The notes: a model not told the origin generated them from the sequence alone. A stretch of 64,000 bases of DNA from Senimuribacter intestinalis (GCA_943192975.1 CALPCJ010000002.1:124001-188000), one strand, 5' to 3'; shown: positions 53,591 through 63,008, numbered from the stretch's first letter. Made by a program: numbers and translations.

Positions 53591-54979
53591 CTATTTCCAT
53601 TCGATAAATGCTCTGACCGCCCTTCCAAAGGCGTCACACTCTTTACTGCCCAGATACGGCATGTGTCCGGTTTCAAAATATTCCATCCGCACTCTTTCTA
53701 CCGGCAGGTTGAACTGATCCAGCGTATATTGAGAAAAACCCATCGTAGCCAGCAAGTCGTAGTAACCACAGCCCAACATCAGTTTCATATTTGGAATCCG
53801 TTTCATTGCCTGTGCCAAACTCTTAATCGGCGCTGTACTTGTAGAAAAATCCCAATCAGCGCAAATATCGAAGCACAGCGGTCTGTACGCATCTTCCAGA
53901 TCGATATGCAGTTTTTTCTTCCAGATGCTGTTAAAGCACTGCTGCACAGCGCTCATCAGTCCGCTGCTTGCCATATCTTCTTCCTCCAAATCATCCCAGC
54001 TGCCCTTCGGCGCTTCCATGGTAAATCTACCATCATAACGACCCAGTACCTTCCCTTCTTTCCGCAAACCATAGGCAGGATAAGTGTAAGTATCCACGCG
54101 AAGATTCAAATCTTCCAGGGTTTCCTCATCAAGTCCGGTGAAATAAGTCAGCCGCTCCTTGATATGCGTTCTTTTTTCCTCACGAAGGCGCCGTCCTAAT
54201 GCTAATGCCGGCAGATATTCCTCATAAGCGAAACGATCCGCTTCTTTCAAAAAAACATCCCGTGCCGGCAGCATGCTTTGATGATGATACCAGTAAGTCG
54301 CTGCTACAGCCGTAAAATTCAGAATCGGCGTGTCGATTGGATAAGCCTTTTGACCATGATCAAAGGCGCTGCCCAGCATGATAATCCCACTGAGATTGAC
54401 ATAATTGCATCCTGCTTTTAAATCCACGCTGAGCATGCCTGCCAGCATAGCGCTTCGAATCGTTCCATAGCTTTCTCCCATCAGATATACCGGGCTGTTC
54501 CAACGCTCATGTGCATCAAGCCACTTTGCAATGACTTTTACAAAAGAGCGGCAGTCGCTTTCCGTATTAAAGTATTTCGCACCTGCCTCTGCTTTCAGCA
54601 GTCTGGAATAGCCGGTTTCGACGGGATCGATTGTAACAATATCACAGATATCCAAAACACATTCCGGATTTAACTCCATCTCATACGGCGGCGTCATCGA
54701 AAGTTCTACCGCATTTCCGACCTTTACTCGTTCTGGCGCTAAGGCCGCAATATTCACCATCATGCTGGATCCTCCCGGTCCTCCATTATAGGCAAACAGC
54801 ACGGGACGCTGCGGCGTTCTCTCGATATCACATCTCTCGTAAGCAAACGTGTACATGCTCGCCTCTTTTTCTCCCTCTCTATCATAGAGGAAAAAATTTT
54901 CTACTGTTGCGCGATACGAAATTTTCTGTCCTTTTATTTCACAGGTGTGTTCCGTCACAAATTTCTTTTCTGCAAACAT
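53591..54979 (-). CDS. S10 serine carboxypeptidase-like, island B copy 2
   Basis: About 462 residues with the same plan: AYNGGPGGSSMMV, YLMGESYGTIRSAM, GCGYYDLL and YFETGHMPYLG; the triad is intact. The start at ATG 54979 (MFAEKKFVTEH) has AAGGAG upstream and overlaps the end of the transporter gene by a few codons less than the longer ORF would. No signal peptide. Confidence 0.87.
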   Translation of the reverse strand: MFAEKKFVTEHTCEIKGQKISYRATVENFFLYDREGEKEASMYTFAYERCDIERTPQRPVLFAYNGGPGGSSMMVNIAALAPERVKVGNAVELSMTPPYEMELNPECVLDICDIVTIDPVETGYSRLLKAEAGAKYFNTESDCRSFVKVIAKWLDAHERWNSPVYLMGESYGTIRSAMLAGMLSVDLKAGCNYVNLSGIIMLGSAFDHGQKAYPIDTPILNFTAVAATYWYHHQSMLPARDVFLKEADRFAYEEYLPALALGRRLREEKRTHIKERLTYFTGLDEETLEDLNLRVDTYTYPAYGLRKEGKVLGRYDGRFTMEAPKGSWDDLEEEDMASSGLMSAVQQCFNSIWKKKLHIDLEDAYRPLCFDICADWDFSTSTAPIKSLAQAMKRIPNMKLMLGCGYYDLLATMGFSQYTLDQFNLPVERVRMEYFETGHMPYLGSKECDAFGRAVRAFIEWK

Positions 54980-54992
54980 ATCTTGATTCTCC

Positions 54993-56408
54993 TTATGCGT
55001 TTTCCTTCTGTTCGCGTTCTGCAATTTCTTTCCTCATCAGTGGAATTTGTTTCTCAAATCTTCTCAAATATAAGAAGATTGCTAACGGAATAATAAACAT
55101 CAGGCATGGTATGATGGTTTCCATATAGAAGAATAAATTTATAACACTTTCCTCCTGCGCTGCCGCTCCTTCTACAAATGGCACCATTAAAAGCATGTAT
55201 CCTCCCAACGGACCGCCAAGCGCCATTCCAATTTTATATGCCGCAGAATGACCGGAAAGCAAAATTGCTTCATTACATGCGCTGTTTGGATCTTTCCACT
55301 GACCATATGTTCCAGCATCAAACATATTCAAAACCATGGTTCCAGATGCCAATGCCTCACCAAATCCTAATCCGACATTTCCAATTGCAAGAATGGTCAT
55401 ATTGCAGTCGTGTGCAATAAATCTGATGAGCAATCCTAAAATAGCAGCCACACATCCCAAAATAGCAGTTCCGTTATTTCCCAATCGCTTTACAAAAAAA
55501 CTCAGGGTAATCGCAACGAACATAGCGCCTCCTATTCCAGAAAACGATATGATAGAATATACAAGTATATTGTTATTCAAATTATATTGTATATAATACG
55601 CATTGGTCGCACTCGGAAGTGAGTTCGCAAAGTACAGCATAAAAATTCCTACTACAAGAATAAGGAACATTTTGTTTGAAAATAGTGCCTTCAAACTAAC
55701 CGAAAGCGGAATTCTTTCACCTAGTCTCTCTCCACTTAATACTTCCACTTCTTCTACTGGCTCATATCCCTTCGTTACCCAAAAGGTAATGAAATATGAA
55801 ATCATAAATAGAATTCCATAAAGGATCCCTACAAACATAAATCCCTTTTGCATATCCCCTTTGCCAATCATACCAACCAGTGGCATTGTTGCCGATCCAA
55901 CAAACAAATTTGCCAATACGTTATACACGCTGCCTGACTGTTGTAATAAAGCCCTTTGTGTTTTATCTGTCGTGATTCGACCACATAATGTTTTAGAAGG
56001 AATAAATAATGCAGTACTCAACATTCCCTGCAAAATGTAAATAACCGCTGCCCACACAATCCGACCGGTTCCCGATAGGCTCGGGCACATAAAAGTTAAC
56101 GCAAACAGAATGCCTGCAGGTGCCGTAAAATATTTTAGCCATACACGGCATTTTCCTTCTTTAGACCTGGTCATATCAATTATGCCACCCATCATAGGGT
56201 CATTGATGATATCCCATATTTTAGCAATCAGTATGATTGTGCTGGCAATTTCAATTTTTATACCTAATACCTGTGTGTAAAAAAATACCAAAAATGCCGC
56301 ATTCATGACTGTTAAACTTGACACACCAAAACTTGATGCACCATACAGTAAAACCAGTTTTTTCGGCAATTTCTTCTGATTTGGTAAAGTTGTCGTGTTC
56401 TTTCCCAT
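54993..56408 (-). CDS. MFS transporter of the GPH (MFS_2) family (island B)
   Basis: A 471-residue, ~12-segment transporter paralogous to the island A one; IAKIWDIINDPMMGGIIDMTRSKEG is the family signature. It sits amid peptidases and probably imports their substrate. GGAGAAAC precedes the ATG. The 100-bp gap upstream (56409-56508) shows no clear promoter, so it is read as part of the long operon. Confidence 0.87.
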   Translation of the reverse strand: MGKNTTTLPNQKKLPKKLVLLYGASSFGVSSLTVMNAAFLVFFYTQVLGIKIEIASTIILIAKIWDIINDPMMGGIIDMTRSKEGKCRVWLKYFTAPAGILFALTFMCPSLSGTGRIVWAAVIYILQGMLSTALFIPSKTLCGRITTDKTQRALLQQSGSVYNVLANLFVGSATMPLVGMIGKGDMQKGFMFVGILYGILFMISYFITFWVTKGYEPVEEVEVLSGERLGERIPLSVSLKALFSNKMFLILVVGIFMLYFANSLPSATNAYYIQYNLNNNILVYSIISFSGIGGAMFVAITLSFFVKRLGNNGTAILGCVAAILGLLIRFIAHDCNMTILAIGNVGLGFGEALASGTMVLNMFDAGTYGQWKDPNSACNEAILLSGHSAAYKIGMALGGPLGGYMLLMVPFVEGAAAQEESVINLFFYMETIIPCLMFIIPLAIFLYLRRFEKQIPLMRKEIAEREQKENA

Positions 56409-56508
56409 TTTAGTTTCTCCTTACTTCTTTTTTCTTAAAGCGAATATCGGTTTCATCTTTCTCCCTCTTTATATCACTTCCCTTCCCTGCTTCTCTCTCA
56501 TTTATTAA

Positions 56509-58437
56509 TCATAGGTATTTTATTAACCATGATAATACTGCATCATAAAACTTTATACTATTTTCTGCGCTTTGTGGATCAATCGCATGCTTGCAGCCCT
56601 TGAAAATATTAAGCTCAACCGGAACTTGCGGTTGATTGTCCCGTACTGCTGCATAAAGCCTATAGGCACCCTCTACTGGGCAAACCATATCCTTCTCCCC
56701 ATGACAAATAAGCAGAGGAATTGTTATTTTTCTCCCCTCTAGAAAAACAGATTCTCTAATAAACTCTCCCAGCACGCTACTTGTATCCGCTCCAAATGGT
56801 ACCTGCCCTGCCCCTTCAGAAAGTAACGTCAAATCAAGATAGCTAAATAAACCGCGCAGCGCACAGGCTGTTTTAAATCGTTTCTCATGAGCCGCCAGCC
56901 AAACTGTCATATAGCCTCCATAGCTTCCGCCAATTACAGCCTGCCTGCTCTTATCTAGCATATCAATTTTTTCAAGGACATAATCTAACAGTACCATCAA
57001 ATCATTCGCTGCAGTTCCATCAAAAGCATAATCTGCCCGCGCAAAATCCTCACCATATCCTGTACTTCCTCTTGGATCTCCATAAACTACGCAATATCCT
57101 TGTGCTGCTAAAAGCTGGCGTTCCATAAAAAATCCACCGCAATAGCTTGATGCCGGTCCTCCATGTACTGTCAGCACTACTGGCAGCTTATCATGCACCT
57201 GATTCCTTAGACGCATTGGTGGCAGCATATAATATCCATATAATTTCGTTGCTGTATCAACCTCAACACAAATGCGCGTTTGGGGTGCTAATGCATATTT
57301 CTCAGTCCATGCGTTTGCGTCAGTGACCTTTTTCATTTCTCCACAGGAAATACCAACCTTATAAAGTTCCGGCGGCATATCTGCATCACTCCAAACTGTA
57401 AGCAATGTATCCTTATCTACCACTGTCAACGCTGTAAAAACACCGCCTTCGCATATCCTTTTCCAAAGAATTTCCCCATTATAATAAGTTCCACAATAAA
57501 TGCCGCTTACGCCTCCTCGCTCTCCGACCGCGAAAAACGCTTCGCTTTCTAAACTTGTACCCATATAATCGTTCTTTGTTTCCAGAATATCTCCGTCACT
57601 ATATGCAGGAACCCATTCCTGTGGTATCTGTCCGTTGTGTTTAACCGAAACAACGCCTGTTCCATCTGTTTCTACACAGGTCAGTCTGCTGCATTGCCCA
57701 CTGCCATTATCAAAGTTGGAAGTAGGCACAAAAAGATGTTTTTCATTCTGCGTCAGAACAGCATGGCTCCACTTAGACGCCATAATTAATCCACTGCAAA
57801 GAACCGTTCGAATCTTACTTTGCACATTTACTTTCAAATAGCTTTGCGTTTCACCAGAAAAAACAATTACAGCATCCTCTGTTTTCATCCAAATCACCTT
57901 TTTTAAAGGTTTTCTCTCACATAGAAGGCTTTTTAACTTTCCGGTTTGAATATCAGCAATCATAAGAATATATCTTTTTTCCGGGCGTATTCCTTTATCT
58001 TCATTCGATCTATATCCGACAGAATCAACCATACGAATTCCATCTTTATCTGCCTCTTTTTCTACGATAATCATGCATATAGACCTACTATCCGCAGACC
58101 AAACAAATTCTTCCACATTATTGATATTGATAATATTTGTTCTTTTTTGCTGCAGTAAATCATAAATCCATAGCGCTTTGCTACCATCTGGCATCAGTGC
58201 AATACAAGCAGCCATTTGTCCATTAGGCGAAATTTGCGGGCAATTCAAGTTGCAACCTTCTTCTTCAGCCCAAAAGCCTTGCTCTCTTCCCTGGAATCTG
58301 CATTTTCCTAAATATGAATTACTCCTTTCAGACCAAAATTGCTGGCTATAGCTATAATCTCCCCTGCCATTTGAAGAAGGCTCCGTAATATAGACCATAT
58401 CCTTGAAATTGTTTACAGACAGTAATTTTTTCTGCAT
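56509..58437 (-). CDS. S9 family peptidase (island B)
   Basis: A 642-residue prolyl oligopeptidase-type serine peptidase: an N-terminal propeller of about 380 residues, then a hydrolase with GGSYGGYMTVWLAAH (Ser), CHGEKDMVCPVEGA (Asp) and FKGCKHAIDP (His). The triad is intact. No signal peptide. It starts 4 bp after a small gene that matches part of its own C-terminal domain. Confidence 0.9.
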   Translation of the reverse strand: MQKKLLSVNNFKDMVYITEPSSNGRGDYSYSQQFWSERSNSYLGKCRFQGREQGFWAEEEGCNLNCPQISPNGQMAACIALMPDGSKALWIYDLLQQKRTNIININNVEEFVWSADSRSICMIIVEKEADKDGIRMVDSVGYRSNEDKGIRPEKRYILMIADIQTGKLKSLLCERKPLKKVIWMKTEDAVIVFSGETQSYLKVNVQSKIRTVLCSGLIMASKWSHAVLTQNEKHLFVPTSNFDNGSGQCSRLTCVETDGTGVVSVKHNGQIPQEWVPAYSDGDILETKNDYMGTSLESEAFFAVGERGGVSGIYCGTYYNGEILWKRICEGGVFTALTVVDKDTLLTVWSDADMPPELYKVGISCGEMKKVTDANAWTEKYALAPQTRICVEVDTATKLYGYYMLPPMRLRNQVHDKLPVVLTVHGGPASSYCGGFFMERQLLAAQGYCVVYGDPRGSTGYGEDFARADYAFDGTAANDLMVLLDYVLEKIDMLDKSRQAVIGGSYGGYMTVWLAAHEKRFKTACALRGLFSYLDLTLLSEGAGQVPFGADTSSVLGEFIRESVFLEGRKITIPLLICHGEKDMVCPVEGAYRLYAAVRDNQPQVPVELNIFKGCKHAIDPQSAENSIKFYDAVLSWLIKYL

Positions 58438-58441
58438 AGTT

Positions 58442-58855
58442 TCAGCCCTCCTTGAGCCATTTTTCAGCTCTCAATTTTGCAATTAATTTTCTCTCTTTTG
58501 GGTACATAATCATGCAACATCGTACATCAGGGCATTTTGCTTTTATTATTGTAAATAAAACTTCCCCATGGATTGTACTAAACGGAGATTTCCCCTCTTC
58601 CTGCAAAATTACGAGAGGTTTGGTAATCTCCATTTCATCCAGAAAAACACTTTCTTTTATCAAATTTTCCAGAAACAAACAGAAATCCTTATCCTTTTCT
58701 GCGTCAAAATAAATGCTATCTCCATAATCGAAAAATGATCCTATCCATGGATTCATCAAAATTCCATACACTGCACTATCATCATTCTCTAGCTTCTCAA
58801 AAAAAACGCATGTTTCTTTTTCTTCCGCAATTAAAATATTTTCATCATATCTCAT
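58442..58855 (-). CDS. Small free-standing remnant of an S9 hydrolase domain, no catalytic residues
   Basis: A 137-residue protein. Residues ~60-130 (FLENLIKESVFLDEMEITKPLVILQEEGKSPFSTIHGEVLFTIIKAKCPDVRCCMIMYP) align with the end of the neighbouring S9 peptidase (FIRESVFLEGRKITIPLLICHGEKDMVCPVEGAYRLYAAVRDNQPQVPVELNIF). The Asp motif and the His are replaced, and the Ser region is absent. It has a continuous frame, an ATG and close spacing to both neighbours, so it is probably translated. It may be a regulatory partner or a decaying duplicate. Confidence 0.65.
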   Translation of the reverse strand: MRYDENILIAEEKETCVFFEKLENDDSAVYGILMNPWIGSFFDYGDSIYFDAEKDKDFCLFLENLIKESVFLDEMEITKPLVILQEEGKSPFSTIHGEVLFTIIKAKCPDVRCCMIMYPKERKLIAKLRAEKWLKEG

Positions 58856-58882
58856 TTTATCTACCTGCTTATTGCTGTTTCT

Positions 58883-60499
58883 CTATATCCGACCTGATAC
58901 ACTGACTGTTCCACTGCATCTGCTGCAAAGTTCAATACGATACGGACCTGATACAGTTTCCGGTACCTCAAACCGTAGTACGACCACTTCTCCTCCTGCC
59001 AAATTTTCAGGTAAATTTTCCGCTGAACAGCAGTCCGCTTCAAAGTAGATATCCGCTGTAATTTCTGCAGAAATTCCCAATTCTTCCGCCTGATAAGTTC
59101 CGCTAACAGGATATTTCCCTGTATTTTCTATCCGAACTTCTATGTATCTTTTTCCTTCATGCAAAACTTCCGCTGGTATTCCCATCGATAGCTGCGGTGA
59201 TGCTTCGATGCATTGCAGGATAAACTGCAGCGCCTTTTCACATTCCTGCTCCATCAAAAAAGTCGGTGGATTGTCCATAATCCATTTTTCCTTCCATCCT
59301 CCGATTTCAACCTTTCCCAGCTGTGGGTGTTCAAATTCCGTCCATGGGCAGAAATAAGATTCCTTCTGCGTGTCGTCCCATGCAAGGAGCTTTCGTTCCA
59401 GCGCCAACGCATCCTCCGGCGGCGTCAATGCCGTCATATATGGGAGCGGATGGTCGGCGTCGACCGGTTCCACAAGCTGTCTGCTGTTCCAGTTCTCGTT
59501 GCACCATGCCGCAATGCCTCTCTCATAATACAGCCAAGTCGTATAACTGCCTTTTGCTACACCAACAAGACCCGGCGGAAACGCACCGTTTGAAACATAG
59601 CCGGTTCGCTCTGTCGCTTTCACGCCTTCTCGTACAAAAATCTCTACATCTTTTTCAGGACCGCCGTGTTCCTGACAGAATGTCATCGGCGCAATATAGG
59701 CGCCGCCGCAGGAATGCTCATCGACTACCATATTGATATTTTCATGGGCAAAGATAAAATCCGCCAAATGCCGTACTTCGCATTCATACAGCGGATACTT
59801 ACCGCTGCATTCCCTGCGGGTATATCCGATGGTATCCTTGCTCCAGTCAAAAGGAAACTCTCTATTAGGATCTAAATCGTAAGGATCTCTTGCGTCTTTT
59901 AACGGTCTCGTGACTTCTCCGCAAACCAGACCCTCCGTTACAAGATCATAAAAGACGCTTTCTTTATCATCTTCCGTTCGCGGCACCATCAGTCTGCTGT
60001 CTATTTCGTCGCATTTCCACTGACCGCTGCCTGATGGAATCCGCATCTTCACAATTTCTCCATCTCCGTTGATATCAGCAGGATAAACACCCTCTTCTTC
60101 CTCGTGAAACATTCGCTTTGAACCTCTGCGCGTATAAGGCGTTGCCACCGAAATCTCTGCACCGTCTGCGTTGATTCTTGGAATAAAATACAGGGTTTTC
60201 GCTTCTAAAAGCTTCGTCACAGATGAATCTTCTCCATAGCCGGACAGAAAATACTCCATGGCATAAAGCACTGCATTTGATCCGATCAGTTCTTTGCTGT
60301 GCAAATTTCCGTTGATCAGAATGCCCGGTTTTCTTTCTGGATTTCCGCCGGCTGTCATTTCTGCGGCAAAAATTTCTCTACCCTCGTAAGTCTTGCCGAT
60401 GGAACTTACTTTCAAAAGCGATGGATAGCCTTGCTGCCACGCTGACAGTAGCATCTTTATTTCCTCATATGTATAGTAGTGATCTTTTCTGTAAAGCAT
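58883..60499 (-). CDS. M14 family zinc carboxypeptidase
   Basis: A 538-residue zinc carboxypeptidase. YTYEEIKMLLSAW and SIGKTYEGREIFAAEM open the M14 domain, NGNLHSKELIGSN gives the HxxE zinc ligands, YFIPRINADGAE follows, and VVDEHSCGGAYI supplies the third ligand. A C-terminal ~120-residue beta-rich extension (VLHEGKRYIEVRIENTGKYPVSGTYQAEELG) looks like an added accessory domain. No signal peptide. Its ATG overlaps the stop of the leading S10 gene (TGATG). Confidence 0.87.
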   Translation of the reverse strand: MLYRKDHYYTYEEIKMLLSAWQQGYPSLLKVSSIGKTYEGREIFAAEMTAGGNPERKPGILINGNLHSKELIGSNAVLYAMEYFLSGYGEDSSVTKLLEAKTLYFIPRINADGAEISVATPYTRRGSKRMFHEEEEGVYPADINGDGEIVKMRIPSGSGQWKCDEIDSRLMVPRTEDDKESVFYDLVTEGLVCGEVTRPLKDARDPYDLDPNREFPFDWSKDTIGYTRRECSGKYPLYECEVRHLADFIFAHENINMVVDEHSCGGAYIAPMTFCQEHGGPEKDVEIFVREGVKATERTGYVSNGAFPPGLVGVAKGSYTTWLYYERGIAAWCNENWNSRQLVEPVDADHPLPYMTALTPPEDALALERKLLAWDDTQKESYFCPWTEFEHPQLGKVEIGGWKEKWIMDNPPTFLMEQECEKALQFILQCIEASPQLSMGIPAEVLHEGKRYIEVRIENTGKYPVSGTYQAEELGISAEITADIYFEADCCSAENLPENLAGGEVVVLRFEVPETVSGPYRIELCSRCSGTVSVSGRI

Positions 60500-61905
60500 C
60501 AGTAGATTCCTTTCTGCAGAAATGCCCGCAAATCTTTCCCAAGCAGGGCCGCGCTTTCCGTTCCAATATACGGCATATGTCCTGATGGATAATTCTTTAC
60601 CAATACCTGACCTTCGTCAGTGCGCAGCTTCGCCGCCGCGTAAGCCGCCTGCCCTGCTTCAGAGCAGAAATCATAAACCCCGTTTGCAAAGAACACCCGC
60701 ATGTTTTTATCCCTGTCCAAAGCCGCCTGCAGATGGGCAAAAGGCGTACTGTCCGCACGAAACGTCCAATTCATTGCCTGATGAAAATCTGTATAAATAA
60801 ATGGCTTCATCTCCTCTATGCCCAGTTCTTTTCCATATGCTCGAAGACCCTTCAGAAAATATGGCGCTAATTTACCGAGCGCTGCATCGTCTGCTGCCGG
60901 GTCAATTTCTGTACCCTGCCTGCGCACAAATCTTGCGTCATACAGACTCATTATCATCCCCTGCTCAGACAACCGCTGGCTTCTAAAGTATGTACTGTCA
61001 AACTGCAGTCCATGGACTTTCAGCCACCCCGCAGAAAGGCCGGTCAGCGCAGACAGCTGTTCTGCTGCCGCTGTCTGTTCTTCTTCTGGCAGCCTGCTTC
61101 CAAGATATAAGGCCCGCAGATAGGTATTTTCAATAAATTGCTGTGTCTCATCCATGCGTTCTTCCAGCGTACAGCTTTTCTCTTTGCTGTGATACCAATT
61201 TGCTGCCGCTGCAGTCGGTAGAATTTGCACACTAAACGGCAGTCCTTTTTCCGAGAAAAAACTATTTGTCGGTTCGGCGATGATGGAAGAGCCCATCATA
61301 ATCATGCCGGAAACACGGATGCCCTTTGCCTTTGCAGACGGAAGGAGTGGACCTCCCGTCAGCGCGCTTGCCACCAATACAGAACGAATGGTTCCATAAC
61401 TTTCTGCGGCCAGATAAACAGGACTATCCGTTCTTTGGTGTTCAATCAGCCAGTCAGCAATAAAGTCTGCAATCACGCCTGCATCAGCCTCCGGATAACA
61501 AAACGCCTTCACTTCCTGCTCTCCTGCAAAGGATCCATAGCCAGTTCCCAGCGGATCAATCAGTACAATATCGCAAATATCTAAGGGACAATTCGGATTT
61601 TCTTCCAGAAGGGTTTCCTTCGGTTCCTCTTCTCCATTAAAAATCCATTCCATTTTCACTCTCTTCGGCGCAAAGCATCCAATATGTAGCCAAAAACAGG
61701 AAGCCCCCGGTCCGCCGTTATAGGCAAAGAGAACCGGTCTCTTCTCCGAACATACAACATCCGTACGCATATATTCATAGAAAAACATGTCGCCGATTTC
61801 CCGCCCATCGATGTCTTTTACAGCATATGCTTTGCACCTGGTACGATAGGTAAGCGGCTTTCCTTGCAGCATCAACTGATTTGCTGTAGTGGTATATTCT
61901 CTCAC
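60499..61905 (-). CDS. S10 serine carboxypeptidase-like, island B copy 3 (operon leader)
   Basis: A 468-residue S10 family protein: FAYNGGPGASCFWL, YLAAESYGTIRSVL (Ser), FFANGVYDFCSEAG (Asp) and YPSGHMPYIG (His). It starts at a GTG with AAGGA 8 bases upstream. First gene of the long island B operon, with the proposed GntR operator 31 bp before its start. No signal peptide. Confidence 0.86.
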   Translation of the reverse strand: MREYTTTANQLMLQGKPLTYRTRCKAYAVKDIDGREIGDMFFYEYMRTDVVCSEKRPVLFAYNGGPGASCFWLHIGCFAPKRVKMEWIFNGEEEPKETLLEENPNCPLDICDIVLIDPLGTGYGSFAGEQEVKAFCYPEADAGVIADFIADWLIEHQRTDSPVYLAAESYGTIRSVLVASALTGGPLLPSAKAKGIRVSGMIMMGSSIIAEPTNSFFSEKGLPFSVQILPTAAAANWYHSKEKSCTLEERMDETQQFIENTYLRALYLGSRLPEEEQTAAAEQLSALTGLSAGWLKVHGLQFDSTYFRSQRLSEQGMIMSLYDARFVRRQGTEIDPAADDAALGKLAPYFLKGLRAYGKELGIEEMKPFIYTDFHQAMNWTFRADSTPFAHLQAALDRDKNMRVFFANGVYDFCSEAGQAAYAAAKLRTDEGQVLVKNYPSGHMPYIGTESAALLGKDLRAFLQKGIY

Positions 61906-61935
61906 TTTGTTTATCCTTTCTCGCTTTCTAATCTG

Positions 61936-61947
61936 ATATGTTCAATA
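61936..61947 (-). promoter_or_regulatory. Proposed GntR operator 3
   Basis: Minus-strand TATTGAACATAT followed by CAG, 31 bp before the leading S10 gene and downstream of its candidate promoter. Confidence 0.68.
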
Positions 61948-61966
61948 AAATGTTTTATTTAATTAA

Positions 61967-61995
61967 ATTTTACGACTTCTCTTGCACTTTGTAAA
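61967..61995 (-). promoter_or_regulatory. Promoter of the island B peptidase operon
   Basis: TTTACA (61990-61995) and TAAAAT (61967-61972), 17-bp spacer, on the minus strand. Its -35 lies within the spacer of the divergent LysR promoter. Confidence 0.6.
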
Positions 61996-62010
61996 TTTAT
62001 CGATTATAAT
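61982..62010 (+). promoter_or_regulatory. Promoter of the divergent LysR gene
   Basis: TTGCAC (61982-61987), 17-bp spacer, TATAAT (62005-62010). It overlaps the opposite promoter, so the two compete for polymerase. Confidence 0.72.
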
Positions 62011-62052
62011 GACAATACAAAAAAATTAATGATAAGGAAGGAAGCAAGTTAC

Positions 62053-62937
62053 ATGATCGATATGCAGGATATCCTCTGCGTACTGAAAGTCGCAGAAGAA
62101 AAAAGTATTACGGCAGCTGCAAATAAACTGTTTCTAACTCAGTCCGCCGTATCACAGAAGGTAACAAAAGTTGAAAAGGAACTGGGACTTGCTCTCTTTA
62201 TCAGAACCAACCGCTCTGTCGAACTGACCGATGCCGGCGTATTCTTTGTCACAAAAGCTTCTGCACTGAATTCTTCTTGGGAGGACTTTTTTCTTTCCAT
62301 GGAGCAATTTTCCTCTATGGATAAAAATCAATGTTCTGTGGGACTTCCAGCCCTAATCAACTTTACGGAAATTCCTGATCTTTTAGCAGGCTTTACTATG
62401 GCGTGTCCAAACTATCAGTTAACGACCTTTCCGGAATTTGAAGACAGCAAATATAAAAATTTACTAAACGGAAAATTGGACTTTTGTTTTGACAGAGGTT
62501 CTGTCAATGCACCTAAAACACCAAAATATATTACAGCGGTTCCCTTGCGAAACGACACACTGAGCCTTCTGCTCCATAAAGATGATCCTTTAACAAAAAA
62601 AAGCCTACCTGTCCGTTCCTCTGATCTCACAGGGTATCACATGCTGATTAATGCCCCACACAATACCCACGATGTTGAGAAGGCAGCACAGATTACCTAT
62701 AGCGTCTGTCATGACAGTGCTTCTCCCAGCATGATTACAAAACCGGGCATTTTTATACCCCTCCCGCAAAGTGTCTGTACAAGAATCCTTGCGCAATCCC
62801 CGCACCTTCGAGCTGTCGCCTTTGAAGACGATATGCCGATTAGCCTTTCCCTGCTTTACCGAACTGACAGGCAAAACATAGAAAATCACCCATTTTACCG
62901 CTATGTATTGAACTATTATCAAACCCAGCAGGAATGA
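62053..62937 (+). CDS. LysR family regulator, divergent from the peptidase operon
   Basis: About 294 residues. The HTH is ILCVLKVAEEKSITAAANKLFLTQSAVSQKVTKVEKELGLALF; the remainder is the effector-binding domain. The start is taken at ATG 62053 (MIDMQDILCV) with AAGGAAG upstream. Divergent placement with interleaved promoters makes it a likely second regulator of island B besides GntR. Confidence 0.87.
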   Translation: MIDMQDILCVLKVAEEKSITAAANKLFLTQSAVSQKVTKVEKELGLALFIRTNRSVELTDAGVFFVTKASALNSSWEDFFLSMEQFSSMDKNQCSVGLPALINFTEIPDLLAGFTMACPNYQLTTFPEFEDSKYKNLLNGKLDFCFDRGSVNAPKTPKYITAVPLRNDTLSLLLHKDDPLTKKSLPVRSSDLTGYHMLINAPHNTHDVEKAAQITYSVCHDSASPSMITKPGIFIPLPQSVCTRILAQSPHLRAVAFEDDMPISLSLLYRTDRQNIENHPFYRYVLNYYQTQQE

Positions 62938-62970
62938 AAAAACGCCACTTCCTTAGAAGTGACGTTTTTG
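62937..62970. terminator. Bidirectional terminator after the LysR gene
   Basis: AAAACG-CACTTC / GAAGTG-CGTTTT hairpin with a 4-base loop, flanked by A and T runs, between convergent genes. Confidence 0.82.
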
Positions 62971-63008
62971 GTTTCTCCTGGATTAATCGCAATAGGAAAT
63001 TTGCAATT

